64,000 nucleotides of DNA from Selaginella moellendorffii (lineage: Eukaryota; Streptophyta; Lycopodiopsida; Selaginellales; Selaginellaceae). The position numbers and the translations under genes are program-made. Location: the NCBI RefSeq assembly GCF_000143415.4, contig NW_003314288.1, forward strand, positions 871,888 through 935,887, read 5' to 3'. The notes below the pieces were generated by a model. The model saw nothing but the letters and a program-made list of their open reading frames with translations, was not told where the DNA came from and made no database searches. Shown in pieces: positions 24,431 through 34,579 of the stretch. Within the stretch, counting starts at the first letter, position 1. Each line of letters opens with the position of its first letter.

Positions 24431-24868
24431 AAGAGAAACTACAAGAGGATATGTATATTTCATGGATACACTTTTTAGGTATGAGAAACATAGCTTTGGG
24501 TTGGAAATCCTTGGCCTGATCAATAACAGTCTCTTTGCATCACTCCTAACAGATTGGAGCCTAGAGAACAACCAAAAAAAATCAAGAGCCAGCCCTCTAC
24601 CCTTTGAGCTCATAGAAAGTACCCTTGCATGGAGGTGGCAGCTGGTTAAACTTGAGAAGTTAGCTTGTCTGGAGGACCTTTTGTTGCTCCTGCTTCCTCA
24701 CCACAAAATCACACTTGCAAACATGAATAACTATAAAGTGGTGAAGGATTAGTTTTATGATATGGAAGATTACTTTTGAGTGCTGTTATTATTGAGCTTG
24801 AAGAAAGTCCCATCTGTTAAACCATACTTGATAGATAATGTTAAGCATTGGAGAACAATAGAGGCTAA
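24431..24868. other. Fucosidase 3' flank, no gene
   Basis: The sequence continues the similarity to 5,051-5,290 and then becomes unique. No coding sequence is seen. It ends at the target duplication TAAAG of the LARD-like element. Confidence 0.7.
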
Positions 24869-24873
24869 TAAAG
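24869..24873. repeat. Target-site duplication TAAAG (left)
   Basis: TAAAG directly precedes the TGTGAGACAC LTR start and is repeated exactly at 31,429-31,433 after the 3' LTR end. Confidence 0.9.
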
Positions 24874-25119
24874 TGTGAGACACAAAATCCCTAGGCCCCA
24901 AAGTGGAGCTGGAAAGGGTGCCACGTGGTAGTGGCTGAAGTGAAAGCCAAACGAGCGTAACATGTTTAGACTAAAAGCTCCGACTTGAAAGGTCGAGAGC
25001 GGGAGTGGAACTCCCAACAAAGTGCTCGAGGAACAAGCACGAAGCGAGCAATAAGCGAGGCTCCAAAAAGGGACCCAAAAAGGACCAACACATGACACAT
25101 GGAAGTGTCTGAGATGGAG

Positions 25120-25445
25120 TCCGAAGTGGAGTCCGAGATGGAGTCCGAGATGGACCGAGATGGAGTCCAAGATGGAGTCCGAAATGGATTGAGACGGAGT
25201 CTGAGATGGAGTCCAAGATGGACCCGAGATGGAATCTGAGATGGAGTCCGAGAAGGACCCGAGATGAAGTCCGAGGTCGAGACCGAGACCGGGACCAAGA
25301 CCAAGACCGAGACCAAGACCGGGACCGAGACCGAGACCAGGACTGAGACCGAGACCAAGACCGGGACCGAGCCCGAGTCCGAGGTGGAGGCCGAGACCGA
25401 GCCCAAGTCCGAGTCCGAGTCCGAGTCCGAGTTCGAGTCTGAGAG
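25120..25445. repeat. GA-rich minisatellite in the LTR
   Basis: Degenerate tandem units of GAGATGGAGTCC (12-18 bp) pass into 6-bp GAGACC and GAGTCC units. The same array is in the other LTRs of the family (about 57,040-57,560 and 62,840-63,090) with different copy numbers, and is shortened in the 3' LTR of this copy. Confidence 0.9.
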
Positions 25446-25529
25446 GGTGAAAGCCCAAAGCATTCGTCTCCCAAACCTTGGGGGGTTTGGTGAGCTCCAA
25501 AAGTATAGTAAGGGGGAGGACTGCAGTGG

Positions 25530-25610
25530 AGCCAGTTTGGCCAGTGGAGCCAGTTTGGCCAGTGGAGCCAGTTTGGCCAGTGGAGCCAGTTTGGCCAGTG
25601 AAGGCCAGTT
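25530..25610. repeat. 18-bp tandem repeat in the LTR
   Basis: About four copies of GGAGCCAGTTTGGCCAGT lie in tandem. LARD copy 2 has fewer, related units near 56,900-56,950. Confidence 0.85.
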
Positions 25611-26497
25611 TGGCCCAGGAAGGCCAGACCCAGTGTTGCGTGATGAACTAACCACTGGGAAGTCCAAGACTAGAGTGAACACGGACCAACAAGCGAGGTA
25701 GCTTGGTGAAGTGTTCAAGAGCCGGCTCTAGTTCCCCCGGGAGATCGATTGGTTGATGCTCCCAGTCCAAGTGTGGGTGGCACTACCTACTTGGATACCA
25801 GGCATGACTCAATGGAACCTCGCTCTAAGCCCATGGCTAGAGCACCCAAGGGCGGAAGGCGGGGAAAGTACCTAGGTGGCTCGCGTAAGGCCACGGTGTT
25901 CCGAAATGTCGTCCCAAAGGCCCAGACTGTGGAAAGGAAGAGGAGCAGTCCTCTAGGGTAGTCACCAAGGACACAGTCGTGTGGTGAGGAAGTCCTAGAG
26001 GACCGTGGGACTTAGTGGTCGGGCCTGTGGGCCTCGATCCAGTGGCAGTGTTGGCAAACACGGCCAGGGGTAGAAAGGGACTTGGTAGGAACTGACAAAG
26101 GGACTTTGGGGAAGGCAATTCCCCAGGTCTGTGGGCATCCCAAGGATGCTAAGGAGTGGATCTAGGATGACCCCTCGTGGACAGATGGCCCAGTCTTGGA
26201 GAGACGGGATGGTGAAGCAAGTGGTATTGGACCACTAGTGCAGCAAAGGTGAATGGGCATGGCCTTAGTGTAACGGGCTGAGATGTCAGTGGTACCTTTG
26301 GGTGTCGGTCTTGGGACCGAACATGTGGAGCACTTGGACCAGGTGCAAGTGTTGAGCAGCATGGATGCCATTTTTGGGGACTAGCAAGTCCCAAGTCCTG
26401 AATTGGACTGATGGAGGTTGTGAATGAGACTCCTCCAAGTGGTCGGAGGTGTGGTTAAATGACTAAAGTAGAATGGAAAATTTAGTCGCTTACAACT

Positions 26498-26509
26498 TGG
26501 TATCGGAGC
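26498..26509 (+). other. Primer binding site of LARD copy 1
   Basis: TGGTATCGGAGC lies 3 nt after the 5' LTR and differs by one base from TGGTATCAGAGC, the complement of the 3' end of initiator tRNA-Met. The copy-2 element has the perfect form. Confidence 0.9.
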
Positions 26510-29500
26510 TATTCCTTAGTCCAACTTTTATTGGTGCTCAAGTATATCACCATTGATGTTGGCATCGGAAGGTCCTAGAAGTGGGCTTATCCTTGAGGAG
26601 TAGCATGTCGAGAGGACATGGGTCTCCACTCAAGTTCATGCATGAACTTCGGCACAATGTGGTGGATAGAAAAGGGCCAATAATGGAACGACTTTGGGAT
26701 CTTGGGAACAGTATAAGGTTTCCTCAGAGAGCTGAGGATGTGATCCAAATGAGTGTTTGACGCAACAAACGGGCTAACGTAGTTGTGATAAACAACTATA
26801 GTTGGGATCACGGGAAAGATAAAGACTCCAAAGCAATAAAGGAGTCACAAGATTATCCTCATATAGTTGAGGTTGGTGCTCATGAATGTGAGACCAGAAG
26901 TAATGACTGTGGGAGGTCAAATACGGAAGAGGGCTCAAGTCCTTGAAATGGTAGCCGGGGCTACCTTTAATAAATGCTGGAACAACCCAAGAAGTTGGGG
27001 GTGTACTTAGAGATGAGTTGGTATTCTCATCACATGGACAAGTAGTCCTAAGGGGCAAAGGTTGCCCCAGAGAACAAAATCAAGTGTCAGAGTAACACTT
27101 GTGAAAATAGCCCTTGTGAGTGAGGACATGAATGCAAGAAGTGTATTCCAGTGAGCTAGTGCCCGGCAAGTAGGACCTTACGGGTCTGTGGATTAACCAA
27201 GTCCAAAACTGCTGGATGACTCAAGTAGAGTCAAGGAATGGTCCTAAAGGACTGATGGAAGCATTTGGACTGAAGTGTGTGGTACCCCACGAAGGATGGG
27301 GGGGATCATAGGATCTAAGGATGAGAATAGAAGGTATCTCATCGATGGCAAAATGTGCCATGCTAAAGTCGTGGGAAGGGTGTTCCCAAAAAGAAAACAA
27401 CTTTGAAACAAAGTTGTGTGTGACCTCTATGGTGCAGTGCTAATAGATGGTTGGCATGAGAAAGAGTGGTATTGGTCTTGGCAAAGACTTAGACACAAAG
27501 AAGAAGTGTCATAGAGGTAGGCTCATGGAGCCAATGGTGTGGAGATACCAAATGTGCCAAGGTGTGATACCTTGAGGCTATGTTAGTGGGTTCATGAGAA
27601 CCCCTTGCCAAAGGAATCCCAATGGAAATGGAAATGGCATAGCCTAACCTGCAGAGCATGTAGATGGAGTGTGGTGACCCAAATAATGATGGAGGTGTGG
27701 AAGCACCAGCAATGAGTTGTAGGACCTGACAACTATGAGGCAATTAAGCAAGAGGTGCAAAATAATTGGTTAAACGGGTAGAAGGTAACTACCCAAGCCT
27801 TCTTAATGGCATAAGGAAATTGGATATACCCTTACAGGGGATAAGTTGCTTATGTTGCGATATAGTAAGTCAATGTCATGAAAGGAAATACTCATTATCA
27901 AGGAAGCCGTCATTGGGACACCCGAACACTCTAGAACATCAGAAGATGATGTTTGATGTTGTGAAGGCAATAGATAAGGCCCAAGGGACTAAGTCCCTAG
28001 CGAATTATGGATAGAAGGTGCTATCCAAATGTCCAAGGTGGCGGAGACAAGAGAAAACTGTCTACTTGAATTGGACAAAGCCAAAAATGGAATTTTGGCA
28101 AGGCTAGCGATGGGCATGTAAAGGCCCATAAGCAACAACGTAATCTCGGTATGTGGGATTATAGGGTGAGCATACCTGGATTGAGGAACCACTCCCTAGG
28201 CTATCGGGTAGGTTCATCCCTAAGAATACTTGCTAAGGCATGATAGAAAGTGCAAAGCTATCCTCCTGGTCTGGAGGAGAATGACCGAAGGAAAGGTGTG
28301 AAGCCAAAAGCAAGAAGTATGGGGGTAGAACCAAACCATAGGAATCGAAAGGCATAACCAAGGTTGGTTATGCCAGCTGGGAGTGGAGAATCAAGTGGGG
28401 GCTCGAGGGTGTTGCCGCTAGCAACCGTGATGCCATGGAGAGTCTAAAATATAGAATTGTCCATGTTAAACTATATGGTAATTGGAAAGCTTGCAAAAAG
28501 GGAGGCCTTAGCAAGCTAAGGGACAGAGTTCCTTCAAGGTTCCCAAAGATGATTCTAGGTAGCTTAGTACCTAGAAAGGCCAAGCGTAAATGGTTCAAAG
28601 AACGCGCGAAATCAGAGTGGCGCAGCAGAAGCATGGTCTTGAAGCTTGCCATGAGGCAAGGCTATCAAGGTTAGGGAAGTAGTTCCCGAGTGTTCAAAGA
28701 GAGGGTTTTGAACGAAAGTCAATGATCAAGGGCTTTCACACTTGTGCAGGAACCATGTTACAGTGGTCGGAGGACTTGCCAAAGCGAGATTGGCAAGTCA
28801 GGGGAACAAATACCCTAGTTGAAGGTGATAACTTCAAAAAGGGTGGGCCATGGGGCCAAGCATGGAGGAGTCCATGCATCACAGACTTGTCAAGTGAGAG
28901 GAATTGGCAGTGTGGAGGAACTAGGTTCCTAAGCTGTGATCTATAACGCGCTTTGAGTATAAGTTGGTGCACCGGTGTGGGGAGTCACACCAGGCATCCT
29001 GGGTGATGCCGTCCGTAGATGCATATACGGAGGTTGGGTTCGAGTCCCGACCCTCTAGTGCTTGGGTTCGAGTCCCAACTCACTAGGGCGTGGTGATGGT
29101 TTGGAATATGAGGACACTCATTTTTCAGTGGTCATGGACTCTTAGTGTGGAGACTGGTTTGGGCACACCACCAAGCGAGGGATGCCTCGGAGTCGTGATA
29201 CACAGTTAGATTGCTTAGTGTGGCTCAGCATATCTAACTTGAACACTTTGGTGCCAGTGGCACCAAGGATGTGGTGAATGAGATGGGGACACCCAGTCTC
29301 AGTTGCTATAGACCCTTGGCCGGAAGGGCTGGCTTGGGCGCACTGCCAAGTGTGGGGGATGCCCCCGGGGTCGTAGTTAACAAGTTAAAGGTTTGGAAGA
29401 CCTAATACCTATTGGCAAACCTATTAAGGTGTCGAGGTGAGATCACTAGGTGATCTTGTGGCTAAATAAGGACAAGGTCCTTGTTTGGGCTAAGAAATAA

Positions 29501-30526
29501 GCTTCCTAGTTCAAAGTGTTGATTTGAACTATTGATGATGGTGTGGCTTGGTCAAGGTGACCAAGTGGGAAAAGCACATTAGGGAAATGAGCTATGTCAT
29601 TGCGATGGCATAGTGTGTCCAAGGAAAATAGTGTCTAAAGAGACCTATGGGAGGGTCACAAAGTTGGGCCGTGGATAGAGCCCACAGCAAAAGATGCTAA
29701 AGAAACTTATTAGGGGTGAACTCCCTAGTCTTGGCAAAGCAGAGCCTTTGCTATGGAATCAAAAGAATACCTCAAGGAGGGAGGCAGAGATTCAGTGTTG
29801 CTTGGTGCAACAATTAACGGATAGGAGCAAAAGATGAGTGGCCAAGATAGGGCCGTGGAATCCCTTGGAAGGAATCCAAGTGACAAAGTTAGGCGAGAAA
29901 CAATAATGTGTTGGACGCTAACAAATTGCGGGAAAGGAAGTGTGTTTCCAAGGATGGATTCCGAATTGCTCCGATTTGGCGAAAGTGGAAGCTCCAAGGG
30001 AGGGAGCAGTAAGGTAGCCAAATGATAGGGCCATGGACAACCCTAGCACAAAGTATGATAAATGAAACTTAGTGCCCAAGGTGGCACGAAATAGAAGAGA
30101 GGATGATGGTGCCCTCAAGTAAAGAACTTCCTAGGATGGGAAGTGGAGTTGCACAATATGTGCAATGCAAGGTGTTGGAGACACCTAAGAAAATTGACTT
30201 CAAGAAGTCAAAAGTAAACATTCCAAAGTGCAAAGGTTATATCGATGAAAATTAAGACTACTCAAGATGGAGTAGTGGGATTGAGATAGAGACGGTGTCT
30301 CTAACAAGTTTAGTGAGAACTAAATTAATAAACGGAAAGAACCACCACAAGTGGTCCAATCAATCTCTAAGTTAGAGAGACTATCCTCCTTAGAGGATGG
30401 ACAAGGCATGGTGAGCCTTCGGGGTCAAACCATATTGGCCGGGTGCCAAGAATGGGAATGGTAATATCTGCGAGTGTTACTTTATAAAAGGGTTTACCGT
30501 TCGATGAGGACATCGAACTTCGTCTA
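26510..30526 (+). other. Non-coding interior of LARD copy 1
   Basis: About 4 kb with only short, overlapping frames in all six phases. It is conserved with the inverted copy at 57,800-61,819 and with 63,093-64,000. Conservation is not codon-like, since frames on both strands are equally kept. The one noteworthy structure is the tRNA-like patch at 28,965-29,090. Confidence 0.85.
28965..29090 (+). other. tRNA-like hairpins with two B-box motifs
   Basis: In order: a 6-bp hairpin GGCATC/GATGCC (28,993-29,010), a hairpin CCGTA/TACGG with 8-nt loop (29,013-29,030), then a T-arm-like hairpin TTGGG-TTCGAGT-CCCGA (29,034-29,050). A second T-arm TTGGG-TTCGAGT-CCCAA lies at 29,062-29,078. GGTTCGAGTCC fits the Pol III B-box consensus at 29,037 and 29,065. 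No paired acceptor stem was found, so this is tRNA-like (perhaps SINE-derived), not a tRNA gene. Confidence 0.45.
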
Positions 30527-30539
30527 TGGGTGGTGGAGT
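30527..30539 (+). other. Purine-rich tract before 3' LTR
   Basis: TGGGTGGTGGAGT directly precedes the LTR start TGTGAG and is conserved next to the LTR of copy 2 (57,788 onward, minus strand). It is the expected plus-strand priming site. Confidence 0.7.
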
Positions 30540-31428
30540 TGTGAGACACAAAATCCCTAGGCCCCAAAGTGAAGCTAGAAAGGGTGCCACGTGGTAGTGG
30601 CCGAAGTGAAAGCCAAACGAGTGTAACACGTTTGGACTAAAAGCTCCGACTTGAAAGGTCGAGAGCGGGAGTGGAACTCCCAACAAAGTGCTCGAGGAAC
30701 AAGCACGAAGTGAGCAATAAGCGAGGCTCCAAAAAGGGACCCAAAAAGGACCAACACATGACACATGGAAGTGTCCAAGGTGGAGTCTGAGGTGGAGTCC
30801 GAGATGGAGTCCGAGATGGAGTCTGAAGTGGAGTCCGAGATGGAGTCCGAGATGGACTGAGACGGAGTCCGAGATGGACTGAGACGGAGTCCGAGATGGA
30901 CTAAGACGGAGTCGTGTGGTGAGAAAGTCCCAGAGGACCGTGGGACTTAGTGGTCGGGCCTGTGGGCCTCGATCCAATGGCAGTGTTGGCAAACACGGCC
31001 AGGGGTAGAAAGGGACTTGGTAGGAATTGACAAAGGGACTTTGGGGAAGGCGATTCCCCAGGTCTGTGGGCATCCTAAGGATGCTAAAGAGTGGATCTAG
31101 GATGACCCCTCGTGGACAGATGGCCTAGTCTTGGAGAGACGGGATGGTGATGCAAGTGGTATTGGACCACTAGTGCAGCAAAGGTGAATGGGCTTGGCCT
31201 TAGCGTAACGGGCCGAGATGTCAATGGTACCTTTGGGTGTCGGTCTTGGGACCGGACACGTAGAGCACTTGGACCAGGTGCAAGTGTTGAGCGGCATGGA
31301 TGCCATTCTTGGGGCTAGCAAGTCCCAAGTCCTGAATTGGACTGATGGAGGTTGTGAATGAGACTCCTCCAAGTGGTTGAAGGTGTGGTTAAGTGACTAA
31401 AGTAGAATGGAAAATTTAATCGCTTACA
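30540..31428 (+). repeat. 3' LTR of LARD copy 1, internally deleted
   Basis: It has the same ends as the 5' LTR but is only 889 bp. The missing ~730 bp span from the GA-rich minisatellite to AGTCGTGTGG (5' LTR about 25,970). The short AGTC shared at the join suggests repeat-mediated deletion after insertion. Confidence 0.9.
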
Positions 31429-31433
31429 TAAAG
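31429..31433. repeat. Target-site duplication TAAAG (right)
   Basis: Exact copy of 24,869-24,873 immediately after the 3' LTR terminus CTTACA. Confidence 0.9.
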
Positions 31434-32820
31434 GACCAATGGCCACTTAGGAAATGATAAAAGTGAGGATCCATGCAACTTATATGTCCAAACATTGAAC
31501 TGGTAGTTCTCATATTTAAAAGCTTTGAAAATAAATTAGAACATCTTTTTGCTGAAACTGTCAGTCAACATGGAGGTGGCAGCTGGTTAAACTTGAGAAG
31601 TTAGCTTGTCTAGAGGACCTCCTGTTGCTCCTGCTTCCTTGCCACAAAATCACACCTACAAACATACGTCCAAACATTGAATTAGTAGTTCTCAGATTTA
31701 AAAGCTTTGAAAATAAATTAGAATATCTTTTTGCTGAAACCATTGATCAGTCAATGTGATGACCATTATTAAAATGTTTTTAATTTTTAAACGCAAAATT
31801 ATTCTAAATAAATATCAACAATTAAATTATAGAATACAAGGTGTATGACCTGTTTAGTATTTGCACACATATCAATTTTGTTATATTTATATTCTCTATT
31901 TTTCCACAATACCTATCTTTTAAGGCTTCAGTTAAGTTATAGTCATTTACACCTTTGAGTATTTCTTCAATTTAGGCACTATATTTTTTGTTTGCTTAAG
32001 CAAACCAACTGTAGCGCATGTGATCATGGGATGAGATTTGGATATACTGTCACCGTGGATCCTTGGAACCTTAGGAGATAAATGGGGATAAAATAGCCAC
32101 TAAGGGCTCTCTCATCAAGCAATTGCCCTTTTTCCAATTTGCTTAAGGGGAGAGAGATAAGGTGCACTACACCAACATAGGATATACTTGGGTATTCTTG
32201 GGTGTTCTTTTGCAAATAGCTTGCAGAAGAAAAGCTATTAAAATAAATATTTGATTTGTAAAGAATACTTGATGAATTAAAAATATGAGCTTATATAACA
32301 CTTTTTCTCCATCTAGCATGTCATAGAGGACAAAGTAGCAATCTATTTAAATTATAACTCAATGTAGATTAAAATCACTAAAGGATGATCCTAATGATTC
32401 AAAACAACTATTATACTTGTCTCAAAAGGCTAGCAATATTCTAATCTGAATACCAATCCTGGATTTGGAATGATTCTAGACTGGAAGATTAAAGGGAACT
32501 GAAGTATATCTCTAGTTGAGTCTAGTATTCCTAAGAGTTTAAGAATGATTAAGAATGTACTCCAATATGTTAGTTTTGAAATTTTTCATATACTTATATT
32601 CCATGATATTGGAAGAGAAGGGAATAGATTGGTCATGAAAAATTGAACAAGTGCTTATTGTCATTGAAGAAGCAATATTGCCCTATACAACAACATTATA
32701 TATAAAACTTACCTACAAAATAGAAAGAAAGTTTTCAAAGGGACTGGATGAGTAGGAAATAGCACTTGTGATATTTCTTATTTCCAATTGGGAGAATTGT
32801 TTGGGATGTTGAGCATCCCT
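31434..32820. other. Fucosidase 3' flank duplicate, rearranged
   Basis: 31,560-31,850 repeats the flank seen at 5,175-5,440. A ~90-bp piece (CCAAACATTGAA...TTTTTGCTGAAAC) occurs twice, at 31,487-31,552 and 31,670-31,740. 31,860-32,206 is inverted relative to the 9.2-kb copy and contains a palindrome at about 31,989-32,005 resembling joined Harbinger termini. 32,208-32,815 matches 9,430-10,035. No gene is seen. Confidence 0.6.
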
Positions 32821-32825
32821 GATTG

Positions 32826-34311
32826 CTATGCTAGATAATATATTTGATAACATATGTCATGAATAAATAGTAAGTAACTTGAAAATGTTTTTCCATTATG
32901 ACAAGCCCACTTCAAAGATGTAGCAGAAAGCATAACAACTGAAGGTTGAACTCCCTCTCCAAACCACACATTTTTAATGTTACCGTACTTTAACAAGACA
33001 CGCTTAATACTCCACTTTATCTCCGAATTCACCTTCACCAAACATGGCATCCCAAGAATAAGATCCACATGATGAAGATCTGTGAGATAAAAAGTCTCCA
33101 CAAGTGTGGTTTTGCCAACCAACACTTCTAGCCTTTCTACACAAATATTGAAATGTTGAGTAAAGGTAGTTGCACCTTCCACCGTGTATGAATGAACTCC
33201 TCGTGTCACCAGGACATGCTCCTCAACAAACTTTGTGGGAACAAAGTTCTTATTGCTCCCACTGTCCAATAAAATCCATATTGGACCGCCACAGAACATG
33301 TCTTTCAACATTAAAGCTGATGCATGAGTGTCTTTAACCTTCATCTTGTTCCACACACAGTTAAGTTGACGAGCAACAATCAAAAGTCTCTTCCTCCAAC
33401 CGGAATGGTCATCCTTGTCATCCTTGCACTGCAAAGTTTGCAACTTCTTAATATCTGATTTTTTATTCCCATCCTTGTGTCCACAATGATCATCACGACG
33501 ATTCTCAATAAAAGGACTCCTCAAACACTTGTGAGACTTATACTTGTCATTGTCAAGTCGACAAGCAGCATCAAAGAGTTCTTCCAAACTCTTTATAGGC
33601 TAAGAATGACACAAGTGTTGCCGCATGCTCTCACTATGAAGGCCATCAATGAAGTAAGACTTGTTCTGATCTAGATCCTTCGTTAGAACACGGATAATCA
33701 AGCGAGTCAACTTCTCAATATAGTCCCCAAGCTTCATTTTCCCTTGCTGAAAATGTCAAAGTCCGGTGTAAACATTCTCCATGTCATAGTGAAGGACGTA
33801 AATGGAAAGTAGCCTCAAACTCATCCATCATAGACATTAATGGTTTTTTATCTGCAGCACAAGACTCCTCAAGCCAATTCCACTACCAAAAACCCGCATC
33901 ACACAAAACTATTGGAATAGCCACTAAAGCCTTTGCATTTGGAGTTCTTCTAACAGCTAAGAACTTCTTCACATTAACTAGCCAAGCTAGACACTCATCC
34001 ATACCACCATCACTGAAAAACATTGGAATCTTGAATTGATCCACCAAGGAAGGTTTACTTGGAGTGCCACCACAACTAGCCCCGAGTGCCTCAACACGCT
34101 CATGCAAAGTACTCATCATGCTATACATTTTGTTTTGCATCTCTTGCTGATTTTTATTAAGGGCTTGTAGCTCATGAACAACATCTTCCATGGTCCAAAC
34201 CTTCACAGCTCCATCGGCACCATCATCGGCACTATCATCAGCACCACCATTGACAATAGGATTTTAGCATTCAACTTGGTCGGCCATCACAACCAACACC
34301 TTTGATACCAA
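32826..34311 (-). pseudogene. Ty3/gypsy family 2, gag-protease (left arm)
   Basis: After the primer site the minus strand encodes Gag (33,883-34,206; QALNKNQQEMQNKMYSMM, a helical region, then ECLAWLVNVKKFLA) and, after broken frames, a long open piece (32,826-33,587). That piece holds the Gag C-terminus and a retropepsin with ILLDSGSNKNFV and a later LILGMPCLVK. RT and integrase are absent because homology ends at the 32.8-kb duplication boundary. The same family occurs in the right arm at 54,991-56,023. Confidence 0.85.
34299..34310 (-). other. Primer binding site of gypsy family 2 (left)
   Basis: On the minus strand TGGTATCAAAGG follows GTCATAACAT. It is close to the initiator tRNA-Met complement TGGTATCAGAG, and the right-arm copy has the better match. 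An LTR should end at about 34,312. Its other end is not resolved. Confidence 0.7.
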
Positions 34312-34579
34312 TGTTATGACCTGGCACAAAAAATCAACAATCTAGTCTTTCTAGACTAAACTATGCCTCCTCTTAAACCCAACCACCCCTGAACTACCTC
34401 AAAAACTCCTCTACACCATCACTCTTAAGTTCCTTACCCTTGAGCCTCCCTTTGACCAATGTTGACCATGTGGTCAAAGCTGGCGCCTAACAAATTGCCA
34501 CACTTTGCTGTAATATATCCCCAACATTAACACTCAAAACATTGAGGTCTTCTACCATACCCTTGATCTCCATCCCCAA

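Larger units (their letters stand above)
24874..26494 (+). repeat. 5' LTR of LARD copy 1
   Basis: It starts TGTGAGACACAAAATCCC and ends GTCGCTTACA (1,621 bp). It carries a GA-rich minisatellite (25,120-25,445) and an 18-bp repeat (25,530-25,610). The long Leu/Gly, Ser/Asp or Arg/Thr frames within it follow from the repeats and are not genes. Confidence 0.92.
24874..31428 (+). mobile_element. LARD-like non-autonomous LTR retrotransposon, copy 1
   Basis: A structurally complete LTR element: TG...CA LTRs at 24,874-26,494 and 30,540-31,428, tRNA-iMet-type primer site at 26,498, G-rich purine tract at 30,527-30,539, and a perfect TAAAG target duplication. The 4,045-bp interior has no frame longer than about 100 codons and no gag, RT or integrase motif on either strand. 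Such elements depend on proteins from an autonomous relative. An opposite-strand copy with an interior of nearly the same length (4,047 bp) lies at 56,024-63,092, so the non-coding interior is a family property rather than a single deletion. Confidence 0.92.

Noticed and set aside
27766-28014. 82-codon ORF conserved at 60,321-60,569 and 63,645-63,893
   Set aside because: It is conserved only as part of the LARD interior. Opposite-strand frames are conserved equally, there is no motif, and copies differ by non-conservative changes.
29034-29078. Functional tRNA gene
   Set aside because: T-arm-like hairpins are present but there is no paired acceptor stem and no convincing A-box at the proper distance.
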